Source: a virus
Reading direction: 5' to 3' (one strand)
DNA length: 25,691 nt
IMG/VR virus record: IMGVR_UViG_3300021437_000075
Span: 1 to 25,691 of that record
In this document: positions 13,202 to 20,489 of the stretch, in pieces
Position numbering within the stretch: position 1 is the first letter of the stretch
How the letters are laid out: every line of letters starts with the position of its first letter
Position numbers and translations under genes: made by a program
The notes under the pieces: generated by a model
Databases searched by the model: none
What the model was told of the DNA's origin: nothing
What the model saw: the letters and a program-made list of their open reading frames with translations, nothing else

Positions 13202-14062
13202 ATGGCTGGACCTAGCATCGATCAGGCTTTCATCACGAAATTTAACAGCGACTTGCATTTGACTTTTCGTCAGATGGGACCGTTGTTTCGTGGCCTGGTC
13301 CGCACCGATGCCCAAGTTAAGGGCGACTCTGCACGCTTCTACAAGTTCGGTTCCATTGCTGTCGGCCCAAAGGCCCGCAACGGTGAGATCGCCGCTTCGA
13401 ACGCCGATACGTCTTACGTGACGGCGTCGATGACGGACAAGTACGCGCTGATCTATCTCGATGAGCTGGATCTGACCAAACTCGCTGTCGATGTTCGCGG
13501 CGGGTATGTGAAGGCCGGTGCTGCCGCGTTCGGGGTTGCAACGGACGATTATATTATCACCGCGCTCCAGACCGGCCGCAACGCGTCTTATGCCATCGAC
13601 AATACGGCGGCGACGTACAAGTCGATCGACCGTGGCACGGCTCTCAAAATCGGCGAACAGCTGGACCGCAACAACGTTCCGCGTGACGGGATGCGTTTCT
13701 GCGCTGTCACTCCGCACGCGTGGTCTGCTCTGATGTCGATCGATCAGTTTGTGCGCTCGGATTACAACGGCGCCGAAGATCTTCCGTTCAAGCGCATGGG
13801 TCGCCCGGTGCGGACGTGGAACGATATTCACTGGTTCGTTTCCAACCGTCTTCCCGGCGTCGGCACCTCTGCGGCCTACTGCTACGCGTTTCATCGCGAA
13901 GCGGCTGGCCACGGCATCAACGCCGATCTCAACACGTCATGGGATTGGGAAAACGATCGCCGCGCCTGGTCGATGTCTGGCTCGATGTCGCAGGGGGCCG
14001 TCGTGATCGATGACCTCGGCATCGTCGAAGTCAAGCTCGACGACACCCAAGCCCTGCCATAA
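13202..14062 (+). CDS. Major capsid protein
   Basis: The 286-residue product follows a clear AAAGGAA site and lies after the scaffold gene. It has features of HK97-fold capsid proteins of short-tailed phages: an N-terminal helical arm (IDQAFITKFNSDLHLTFRQM), a beta-rich extended loop (GDSARFYKFGSIAVGPKARN), a long spine helix region with DEYI-type acidic and hydrophobic pattern (DKYALIYLDELDLTKLAVDV), and a C-terminal A-domain (FCAVTPHAWSALM; GRPVRTWNDIHWFVSNRLPG; ending GAVVIDDLGIVEVKLDD). Hundreds of copies form the shell. A hairpin terminator beyond the next small gene may help give this pair high expression. Confidence 0.85.
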   Translation: MAGPSIDQAFITKFNSDLHLTFRQMGPLFRGLVRTDAQVKGDSARFYKFGSIAVGPKARNGEIAASNADTSYVTASMTDKYALIYLDELDLTKLAVDVRGGYVKAGAAAFGVATDDYIITALQTGRNASYAIDNTAATYKSIDRGTALKIGEQLDRNNVPRDGMRFCAVTPHAWSALMSIDQFVRSDYNGAEDLPFKRMGRPVRTWNDIHWFVSNRLPGVGTSAAYCYAFHREAAGHGINADLNTSWDWENDRRAWSMSGSMSQGAVVIDDLGIVEVKLDDTQALP

Positions 14063-14074
14063 GGAGCATGAACC

Positions 14075-14347
14075 ATGGCTTATGATGGAACTTATCTTTC
14101 TGTCGATCAGTACGGCGGAAAGAGCAACAAGCTGGTGTTTTGTTATGACACCACGGACGCCGCCGCGGCTATTGCCGGGGCGGGTTATTTCTCGGACGGC
14201 GTGACGCGCGGCATGCAGTTGGGTGACGTTGTGATCGTCACTCAGAAAGCATCGCTGCCGAACGGCGCCGGTTCCGGGATCTCGGTTTACTGCGTCTCGG
14301 CCGTGTCCGGGGCCGCGGCGACCGTAATCAAGACGGCTACGGCTTAA
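14075..14347 (+). CDS. Small structural protein after the capsid gene (90 aa)
   Basis: The ATG is 12 bases after the capsid stop, with AAGGAG in the gap. The product is rich in Gly, Ala, Val and Thr and looks like an all-beta protein (LSVDQYGGKSNKLVFCYDT; FSDGVTRGMQLGDVVIVTQK; SGISVYCVSAV). Its co-transcription with the capsid gene and the terminator after it suggest high expression and a decoration, cement or head-fibre role; no family name can be given with certainty. Confidence 0.6.
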   Translation: MAYDGTYLSVDQYGGKSNKLVFCYDTTDAAAAIAGAGYFSDGVTRGMQLGDVVIVTQKASLPNGAGSGISVYCVSAVSGAAATVIKTATA

Positions 14348-14351
14348 CTCA

Positions 14352-14386
14352 GGGCGCGGCTCAATTCCGGGCCGCGCCCCCCCTTT
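14352..14386 (+). terminator. GC-rich hairpin terminator after capsid operon
   Basis: GGGCGCGGC (14352-14360) and GCCGCGCCC (14371-14379) form a perfect nine-base stem with a ten-base loop, followed by C residues and TTTCT. This is a good rho-independent terminator candidate, though its T-run is short, so read-through into the tail genes is likely. Confidence 0.65.
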
Positions 14387-14402
14387 CTCAACATGAGGCA
14401 CC

Positions 14403-14846
14403 ATGTCCTTACGCGCGCAACGCAAATCCCTATCCCGGTGGGCCGATAGTCAGACCCGCGCCCGGTTCGATTACGACACCAATGAACACCTCATGGGCGA
14501 AATGCTCAATGACGCCTATTTCTCGACCATGTACGCCGATTTTCGTCCCGGCGACCTGATCTATGTAACTGACGCCGCCCAGCAGCGCGCTACGCTGATC
14601 GTGGCCGACATTGATCCCGTCTCTCATCTTGTCCGTCTCGATATCGACACGACGCACACCCAAGCCCCGGTGACGGCGGTTGAAAAGGGCAATGACGCAG
14701 GATTTGCGATCCGTTGGAAAGGGCCGCGTGGCGGCAAGTTCTGGATTGTCTCAAACACTGGCGAGATGATCGAGCGCGATATCGAATCCAAGCACGAAGC
14801 CGAACGCCGGTTGAAGAACATGCTTGAAGGGGTCAAGGCGGCGTGA
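14403..14846 (+). CDS. Hypothetical virion-module protein (147 aa)
   Basis: First gene after the capsid terminator; ATGAGGC lies just before its ATG. The product has a basic N-terminus (MSLRAQRKSLSRWADSQTRA), a central beta-rich portion (RPGDLIYVTDAAQQRATLIV, HLVRLDIDT) and a C-terminal helix (EAERRLKNMLEGVKAA). No family recognised. Its place between capsid and tail adaptor, and its overlap with the adaptor start (GTGA), make a head-completion or minor structural role plausible. Confidence 0.55.
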   Translation: MSLRAQRKSLSRWADSQTRARFDYDTNEHLMGEMLNDAYFSTMYADFRPGDLIYVTDAAQQRATLIVADIDPVSHLVRLDIDTTHTQAPVTAVEKGNDAGFAIRWKGPRGGKFWIVSNTGEMIERDIESKHEAERRLKNMLEGVKAA

Positions 14847-15457
14847 GCGAAACCAAAACGTCGATCACTAACCTAGCCCTGCGTGCGATCGGATCTTACC
14901 GGATCGATGACTTTGACACCGACACCGGGGCAGAGGCGCAGGTTGCGCGCGACGTGTGGGATGCAGCCCGCCGGGATGCGCTTGCATCCCACGAATGGCG
15001 GTTTGCAATCCGTGTTGTTCAGCTTGCGCAAGCAGGGGAAACTCCTGCCGGTCTTTATGGCTATGCCTATCCGTTGCCGTCGAACTTCATTGCGCTCAGT
15101 TCTGTTTCAGACCGGTCTTCGCTCGACCCGGCGTTGCGTGAATTCGATATGATCGATGTTCCAGCTTCCGACGATGAGCCGCGCTTGTGCATTGTTGCGA
15201 ACAAGACGGCGCTATTCATTGAGTACGTTTATGATCATGCCAAGGTTGGGTCATGGCCGCCGTGGTTCGTAACGTATATGGCTGCTAAACTCGCGGCGCA
15301 TATGGCGGGACCACTCAAGAGCACGACGGAGGCTGATCGTCTCGAAACCTTGGCTCGCGCCAAGTTGGGCGTTGCCCGCACTCGTGACAGCACGCAGCAG
15401 CCTGTCCGCGATACCCCAATGGGATCGTGGGTTTCCTCGATGCGGACGCGCCGTTGA
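14843..15457 (+). CDS. Tail tubular protein A-like adaptor (gp11-like)
   Basis: The 204-residue product matches the adaptor that binds below the portal in T7-like phages: it begins with the typical helix ITNLALRAIGSYRIDDF, then VARDVWDAARRDALASHEWRFA, followed by GYAYPLPSNFIALSSV and an EYVYD segment before PPWFVTYMAAKLAAHMAGPL. GTG start overlaps the previous stop. The stop overlaps the ATG of the nozzle gene, so the two tail proteins are translationally coupled. It is expected to form a ring of twelve copies that closes the portal and carries the nozzle. Confidence 0.85.
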   Translation: MSETKTSITNLALRAIGSYRIDDFDTDTGAEAQVARDVWDAARRDALASHEWRFAIRVVQLAQAGETPAGLYGYAYPLPSNFIALSSVSDRSSLDPALREFDMIDVPASDDEPRLCIVANKTALFIEYVYDHAKVGSWPPWFVTYMAAKLAAHMAGPLKSTTEADRLETLARAKLGVARTRDSTQQPVRDTPMGSWVSSMRTRR

Positions 15458-18366
15458 TGCAGTCTAACCCTCCCGTCATCAACACGACCGGCGGCCAAGT
15501 CGGCGAGCTGATGCAGGCGCGCGTTGACGTGCCTAGCTATACCAACGGCTCCGAGCTGATGGAGAACTTTTGGCCCTATGCTCAAGGGCCAATGACGCGC
15601 CGTCCGGCCCTGGAGTACATTGATACGTTCGTGGATAGCGCCAAGCGCGGGTTTCAGATCCCGTTCGTGTTTTCCGCTGACCAGTCCTACAACATCCTGG
15701 CTACGTCGGATGGATTTGAGTTCTTCATTCAGGACGGAAAAGTCACAATCCCGGCCGTTACGGCATCAATTACCAACGGTAAATTCATCGACGCATCGGC
15801 CTGGAATAACGTCTCAACGGGCACAGCAACGATGACGATCATCAACGGCAAGTGCTATCTCGACAGCCGGGGCGCTGATCGGGCCGCTGTTGAGCAGGGC
15901 ATCACTATAAGTGATGTCGGGGTACTCCATGTCGTGACGTTTGAAGTGCTGAACGGGCCTGTTGATTTGTCCATCGGGTCAGGGTCTGGACTCACTGATT
16001 ACGTTCATTATGCGAGTCTTCCAACTGGATACCATGCGATTGAGTTCACGCCCACAGCGAATGCTGCCTATATCAATTTCAGCCATAGCGACAATGCGGG
16101 CCGCATTGTCGATAATGTCGCTATCATGCGGGCCACAACACGTTACATCGTTCCGCATCCGTATACAGAGGCAGACCTTGCGAACCTTCATTGGCAACAG
16201 ATCGGGGATGAGCTATATCTAACCGTCAAGGGGTATCACCCACGGCGCCTGCAACGGCGCGGGCACCGCTCATGGTCAATGACGTTGTTCCTCCCATCAA
16301 ACGGCCCAATGGGCGACCCGAACACCAGCGATACCACGCTAACACCATCGGACACTGAGGGCGAAATCACGATCACGGCCAGTGTCGATACGTTCGATAC
16401 TGACGACCAATATACGCTGTTCCAGATGACACACAGCGGTCAGGACGTGTTCAAAGTCGGAACCGCAGTCGGGCACTATACTAAGGGCGTTAAAATAACC
16501 GGCATCGGCAACGCCGCCCGCACGTTTGCCTACTACATCACGGGAACGTTTGTCGGCACGGTCGCCTTGCAGCGGTCGAGCGGCAACGAAAACTCCTATG
16601 CAGATTACACGACGTTTACCGTTCCAACGTCGAACAGCTTCAATGACGCGCTCGATAATCAGACGTGGTATTATCGGCTGTACGTGAAGGCATATACGTC
16701 AGGCACGATCAACCTAGAGATCATCGCGCAAGGCGGGTCACAGACTGGCATCGCCCGATGCACGGAGTATCTGACTCCAACCACCATCAAGGCCGAAGTG
16801 CTCACGCAGTTTGGCGCATTCCAGGCCACAAATGTGTGGAAGCGCGGGGCATGGAACGCCAAAGATGGGTTCCCCGTGTCAGTCGCCCAAGGCTATGCCC
16901 GCCTTTGGATGGCGCGCGGGATCAAGATTTGGGGGTCTGTCTCCGACGACTTCGGGTCGTTTGACGAAAGCAACACGGATGCCGACAAGGCCTTGTCGCG
17001 CACGGAAGCGACAAGCCAAGACGGTATCCGGTTCCTTGCGTTCGGCACACATTTGCTGATCGGAACACAAACCGGGGAATCGATCGGCTCGCCCAACACT
17101 AACGCCCAGCCGGTGGGCCCGACGAACTTTGAAACCAAAAAGCAGGGCCAGGACGGCGTTTCGACGCTACGGCCTGTTGTGGTTGGGGCATCTGCCATCT
17201 ACCCGCACCGGTCACGCCGCCGCTTGATGCAGTTGGTCCAAGACCCCAAGGCGCTATCAGACACGCAATATGCGAGTGTAGACCTGAACCGTCTTTCACC
17301 TGAATTGCTATGGGACGGAATCAAGCAGATTGCCATTCAGCGCGAACCGGAACGGCGCATTTATGTGGTGCTGGCCTCGGGTATCGTGCGCGTATTGCTG
17401 TTCCGCCGTGAAGAGGATGTCGTGGCGTGGTCTACCATCAAAACTCAAGGCATCATCGAGAACGTCAACATCATTGCGCAGAACGATCAGGATGCCGTTT
17501 ACTTCGTAGTCCGGCGCAAAGTCGGCGGCGTGTGGAAGCGATTTGTCGAGCGGTTCGCCAACGAAATCTATCTAAACGATGAGGACTATTACCACCTCGA
17601 CAGTTCGCTTGCGCTCCCGCTTGCGCGGCCGGATACCAAGGTTACGCCGTCCGGCACGACAGGAACAATCACGCTCGAAACCGATGATCCATGCTGGCTT
17701 GTGACTGATGTTGGTTCGGTCGTGTGGGTCAATGGTGGTCAGGTTTCAATCACCGGATACGTCGATACAACCCACGTCACCGGTACAGTGAACTTCAATC
17801 TGCTCGCAACCGATAAGACGGACGGAACCGACCCGGCGCCGTCCGGCCGGTGGGGGATTGGTCAGCCTGCTATGACGCTCTACGGCCTAGAGCACCTCGA
17901 AGGCATGCGTGTCCGCGTATACGGTGATCAATCGGACATGGGATATTTCACAGTTTCGGCCGGTGCCGTTGCCTTGCCGCGCCCCATCACCGTGGCGTAT
18001 GTCGGGCTTGATTTCTCCGCCACGGGTCAAGATGGCCGGTGGAAATCGCAGCGCTTGAGTTACGGCGCACAGCGCGGCTCGGCGCTCACCATGAACAAGG
18101 CCATCAAGGGATTGAGCTTCATGCTCTACCGTTCCGGCGATGGCCTATCGTTTGGCGGAAGTTTCAAACCAGCGGAACAGCATCCGGTCAACACGCGCCT
18201 GGCCAAGGGCCAGGCTGGCGCACCCATCGCGCTGTTTTCCGGCGAACGCATAGAGGCGCACGATGCTCGTTATGCTACCGACCCGAGGCTCTACTTCACG
18301 GTATCCGGCCCTGCTCCCTGCACCATCACCGGATACGTCCCAACCGTCGATACCCACGAAAGATAG
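15457..18366 (+). CDS. Tail tubular protein B-like nozzle (gp12-like) with an inserted beta-sandwich domain
   Basis: The 969-residue protein starts MQSNPPVINTTGGQVGELMQ with a typical nozzle N-terminus (NFWPYAQGPMTRRPALEYID near 38-57). The expected PHPYTEADLANLHWQQIGDE segment comes only after about 125 extra residues (around 103-226). This insert (begins ITNGKFIDASAWNNV, ends RIVDNVAIM) resembles carbohydrate-binding beta-sandwich modules. Later segments include VGPTNFETKKQGQDGVSTLR and FRREEDVVAWSTIKTQGIIE, usual for this family. Six copies are expected to form the tail tip and hold fibres. ATG 15457 is chosen for the one-base overlap with the adaptor stop; a GTG 30 bases upstream is an alternative. 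It is longer than T7 gp12 (about 790 residues). Confidence 0.85.
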   Translation: MQSNPPVINTTGGQVGELMQARVDVPSYTNGSELMENFWPYAQGPMTRRPALEYIDTFVDSAKRGFQIPFVFSADQSYNILATSDGFEFFIQDGKVTIPAVTASITNGKFIDASAWNNVSTGTATMTIINGKCYLDSRGADRAAVEQGITISDVGVLHVVTFEVLNGPVDLSIGSGSGLTDYVHYASLPTGYHAIEFTPTANAAYINFSHSDNAGRIVDNVAIMRATTRYIVPHPYTEADLANLHWQQIGDELYLTVKGYHPRRLQRRGHRSWSMTLFLPSNGPMGDPNTSDTTLTPSDTEGEITITASVDTFDTDDQYTLFQMTHSGQDVFKVGTAVGHYTKGVKITGIGNAARTFAYYITGTFVGTVALQRSSGNENSYADYTTFTVPTSNSFNDALDNQTWYYRLYVKAYTSGTINLEIIAQGGSQTGIARCTEYLTPTTIKAEVLTQFGAFQATNVWKRGAWNAKDGFPVSVAQGYARLWMARGIKIWGSVSDDFGSFDESNTDADKALSRTEATSQDGIRFLAFGTHLLIGTQTGESIGSPNTNAQPVGPTNFETKKQGQDGVSTLRPVVVGASAIYPHRSRRRLMQLVQDPKALSDTQYASVDLNRLSPELLWDGIKQIAIQREPERRIYVVLASGIVRVLLFRREEDVVAWSTIKTQGIIENVNIIAQNDQDAVYFVVRRKVGGVWKRFVERFANEIYLNDEDYYHLDSSLALPLARPDTKVTPSGTTGTITLETDDPCWLVTDVGSVVWVNGGQVSITGYVDTTHVTGTVNFNLLATDKTDGTDPAPSGRWGIGQPAMTLYGLEHLEGMRVRVYGDQSDMGYFTVSAGAVALPRPITVAYVGLDFSATGQDGRWKSQRLSYGAQRGSALTMNKAIKGLSFMLYRSGDGLSFGGSFKPAEQHPVNTRLAKGQAGAPIALFSGERIEAHDARYATDPRLYFTVSGPAPCTITGYVPTVDTHER

Positions 18367-18411
18367 GGCGTTCCCGTTCCAGTTCATCCCGATCCGTAAA
18401 ACGCACCTCGA

Positions 18412-18775
18412 CATGATGGCGGTGGCCTACGACCGGACGGTTCCTGATTTCAACAAGGTGTTAGGCCGCTCGATGGTTGATGACCGGTTCATCCCGTTGG
18501 GGTTTGCGCTCGCGTATTTCGAACCGAGCGGACTCGTCAGCATTCACGCGCATTTTGGACAATGGTTCCGCAAATACCCCAAGGATATTTTACGCGGATT
18601 AAAGCATACAATCGACGAACTAAGGGACATGGGAATCAAAGACGTGTACACTGCGGTTGATATCGGAATTGACGGCGCATTTACCCTTGTTGAGTGGTTG
18701 GGTGGCGTACCCACGGGCGATCAACATGAGATTGGCCCGATCTATAAGATGGCCCTCAAGGATATGAAAATCTGA
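18412..18775 (+). CDS. gp13-like internal virion protein with GNAT-type fold (DUF2833-like)
   Basis: The segment FALAYFEPSGLVSIHAHFGQ, a helical DILRGLKHTIDELRDMG and the closing WLGGVPTGDQHEIGPIYKM follow the strand-helix-strand order of the acetyltransferase-like domain found in T7 gp13 and relatives. Place after the nozzle gene and before the gp14-like gene also fits. The start is unclear. ATG 18412 avoids overlap, but the family-like first strand (FIPIRKTHLD) lies just upstream and in frame; the next upstream ATG is 18263, well inside the nozzle gene. No evidence for enzyme activity. The stop overlaps the HNH gene start. Confidence 0.6.
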
Positions 18776-19551
18776 TGATGAGTGTCGAACGAATCCGGGA
18801 GATGTTCAACTATGATCCGCAAACCGGCGTGTTCACGTGGAAGGTAGGCCGCAACGCTGGAAAGCGCGCAGGATACATGCAGCCTGATGGCAAGCGGGAG
18901 ACGGTCCAAGTTGACCGCAAAAACGTCGATGCGGCGCGTGCGGCATGGGCCTACATCAATGGATCGTTCCCGGCTAAGAAGCTAGACCACATCAACGAAG
19001 ACCCGCTCGACAATAGAATTTCTAATCTGCGCGAGATCGTCAAGGTTGACCCGACGCAGGAGCTAACCGCTGCACGGTTGCGCGAGCTTCTGACCTACGA
19101 ACCAGAAACCGGCAAATTCTACCGCAACACACGCCACGGTGGCACGGTGAGCGGTCGCGAGACGGGAACGCTTGACCCATCAACCGGGTATGTTCGGATC
19201 AGCGTTGATAACGTCAGGCATCACGCGCATCGTTTGGCATGGCTCTACGTGTTTGGGAGCTGGCCCATGCAAACGGTTGACCATGCCAACATGGATAAGG
19301 CCGATAACCGGCTGGTCAATTTGCGTGAGGCGACGCACTCGCAAAACGCATGCAACAAACCTGCGCAGGCCAACAATATGTCGTCCGGCGTCAAGGGCGT
19401 TACGTGGTCAAAGCGGAAAGGTAAGTGGAAAGCCCAAATTGGCTTTGAGGGTCAGTATAGAAGCCTTGGCGAATTCAATAGCGTAGACGAGGCATCCGAG
19501 GCGTACCAAGCCGCAGCAATCAAGCTGCATGGCGAATTCGCGAGGTTCTGA
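18775..19551 (+). CDS. HNH-AP2 homing endonuclease with duplicated HNH region
   Basis: The 258-residue product has two related N-terminal units followed by an AP2-like domain. Unit 1 (about 4-88) has NYDPQTGVFTWK and KKLDHINEDPLDNRISNLRE; unit 2 (about 99-185) has TYEPETGKFYRN, HAHRLAWLYVFGSWP and TVDHANMDKADNRLVNLRE. Unit 2 keeps the HNH set (His152, Asp169-His170, Asn178), whereas unit 1 has Ala54 where the first His would be. The C-terminus (SGVKGVTWSKRKGKWKAQIG to SVDEASEAYQAAAIKLHGEF) is AP2-like. ATG 18775 shares one base with the previous stop; ATG 18778 is equally possible. It interrupts the internal virion protein cluster on the coding strand without breaking a gene. Confidence 0.9.
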   Translation: MMSVERIREMFNYDPQTGVFTWKVGRNAGKRAGYMQPDGKRETVQVDRKNVDAARAAWAYINGSFPAKKLDHINEDPLDNRISNLREIVKVDPTQELTAARLRELLTYEPETGKFYRNTRHGGTVSGRETGTLDPSTGYVRISVDNVRHHAHRLAWLYVFGSWPMQTVDHANMDKADNRLVNLREATHSQNACNKPAQANNMSSGVKGVTWSKRKGKWKAQIGFEGQYRSLGEFNSVDEASEAYQAAAIKLHGEFARF

Positions 19552-19553
19552 GC

Positions 19554-20054
19554 TTGGCCTTCGCAGCGATGATCGGTCCACTGATTAGTGGGATAGCTTC
19601 TATAGCTGGTGCTGTGATGAGCGCTTCTGCTCAGTCAGCTCAGGCTGACCAACAAGAACAGGTCGCGGCTTGGAATGCAGCCAGAGATAGAGAGCAAGCG
19701 GCAATCGCGCAATCTAAAGGCGCGGTCGATAGCTATAATCAACAGCGCAAAGGAGAGCAAGCCGCAGCGCAAGCCCGCGCCGGGATGGCGCAAGGCGGTG
19801 CCGACACGACCGAAGGAACACCGCTCTTGCTGGCACAGAAGTTTGCGAGCGAAACAAAATGGCGGGAAAACCTGGCCATGGCGGACGCTCAAAACCAGCA
19901 GCACAACCTCGAAAACAAAGCGAGCGCGGAAGAGTACCAAGGCCAAGTCTCGGCCAATGCATCACGTTCGTCTGCGTCTGCGTCCCTGCTGTCTGGATTT
20001 GCAGGCGGCATCAAAACAATCGGCAGCTTTGGCGCAAGCGGAGGTTTTGGTTAA
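19554..20054 (+). CDS. gp14-like internal virion (ejection) protein
   Basis: TTG start at 19554 is chosen because GAGG lies upstream at normal spacing; ATG 19569 is an alternative. The 166-residue product begins with a hydrophobic helix (AMIGPLISGIASIAGAVMSA), then a long Ala/Gln/Glu-rich helical region and a C-terminal Gly/Phe-rich tail (GSFGASGGFG). This layout matches the small internal core protein (gp14) of T7-like phages, which is ejected and inserts in the outer membrane at infection. The order gp13-like, (HNH), gp14-like supports the call. Sequence similarity in this family is low, so confidence is moderate. Confidence 0.65.
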   Translation: MAFAAMIGPLISGIASIAGAVMSASAQSAQADQQEQVAAWNAARDREQAAIAQSKGAVDSYNQQRKGEQAAAQARAGMAQGGADTTEGTPLLLAQKFASETKWRENLAMADAQNQQHNLENKASAEEYQGQVSANASRSSASASLLSGFAGGIKTIGSFGASGGFG

Positions 20055-20489
20055 ATGCCAGATATTCTAACTCCTGGTCCGTTCGGGACGACGATCAAAT
20101 ATAAAGACATGGGCGACGGCACGCATGCACGCGCTGACCAGCTGCCGGCGTCTACCGCGAATACGTCGTGGTCATATGCGGCGGCGGCCGGCGGGATCGT
20201 CAACACAACTGGCGTGACGATCAAAGCGGCATCTGGAGCTGGAAATCGCAACTACGTTTCGAGCCTACAGCTGGCCAACTCGGGCGCCGCTGGAACAGAT
20301 GTGCAGATCCGTGACGGCGCCGCGGGAACGGTGCTATGGCGCGGCTATGTGCCAGCCGGGGCGAACGGAGAATGTCACAACTTTACGCCCCCTCTCAAGG
20401 GTACGGCAAATACTTTGCTTGAGGTTGGCTTGAGTTCCGGCACGACGGTTGCCGTCTACGTCAACGTTCAGGGCTATGTAGGGGTCTGA
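20055..20489 (+). CDS. Beta-rich phage structural protein (144 aa)
   Basis: The ATG follows the previous stop with no gap. The second half has a pattern I associate with a small beta-sandwich found in phage genomes: NYVSSLQLANSGAAGTDVQI, then RDGAAGTVLWRGYVPAG, PPLKGTANTLLEVGL and a final VAVYVNVQGYVGV. No transmembrane segment. A virion surface or minor structural role is plausible; I cannot name the family. The stop overlaps the next ATG by one base. Confidence 0.6.
   Translation: MPDILTPGPFGTTIKYKDMGDGTHARADQLPASTANTSWSYAAAAGGIVNTTGVTIKAASGAGNRNYVSSLQLANSGAAGTDVQIRDGAAGTVLWRGYVPAGANGECHNFTPPLKGTANTLLEVGLSSGTTVAVYVNVQGYVGV

Noticed and set aside
13178-13912. 244-codon reverse-strand frame opposite the capsid gene
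   Set aside because: Fully overlaps the well supported capsid gene and has typical shadow composition (Arg/His/Val-rich).
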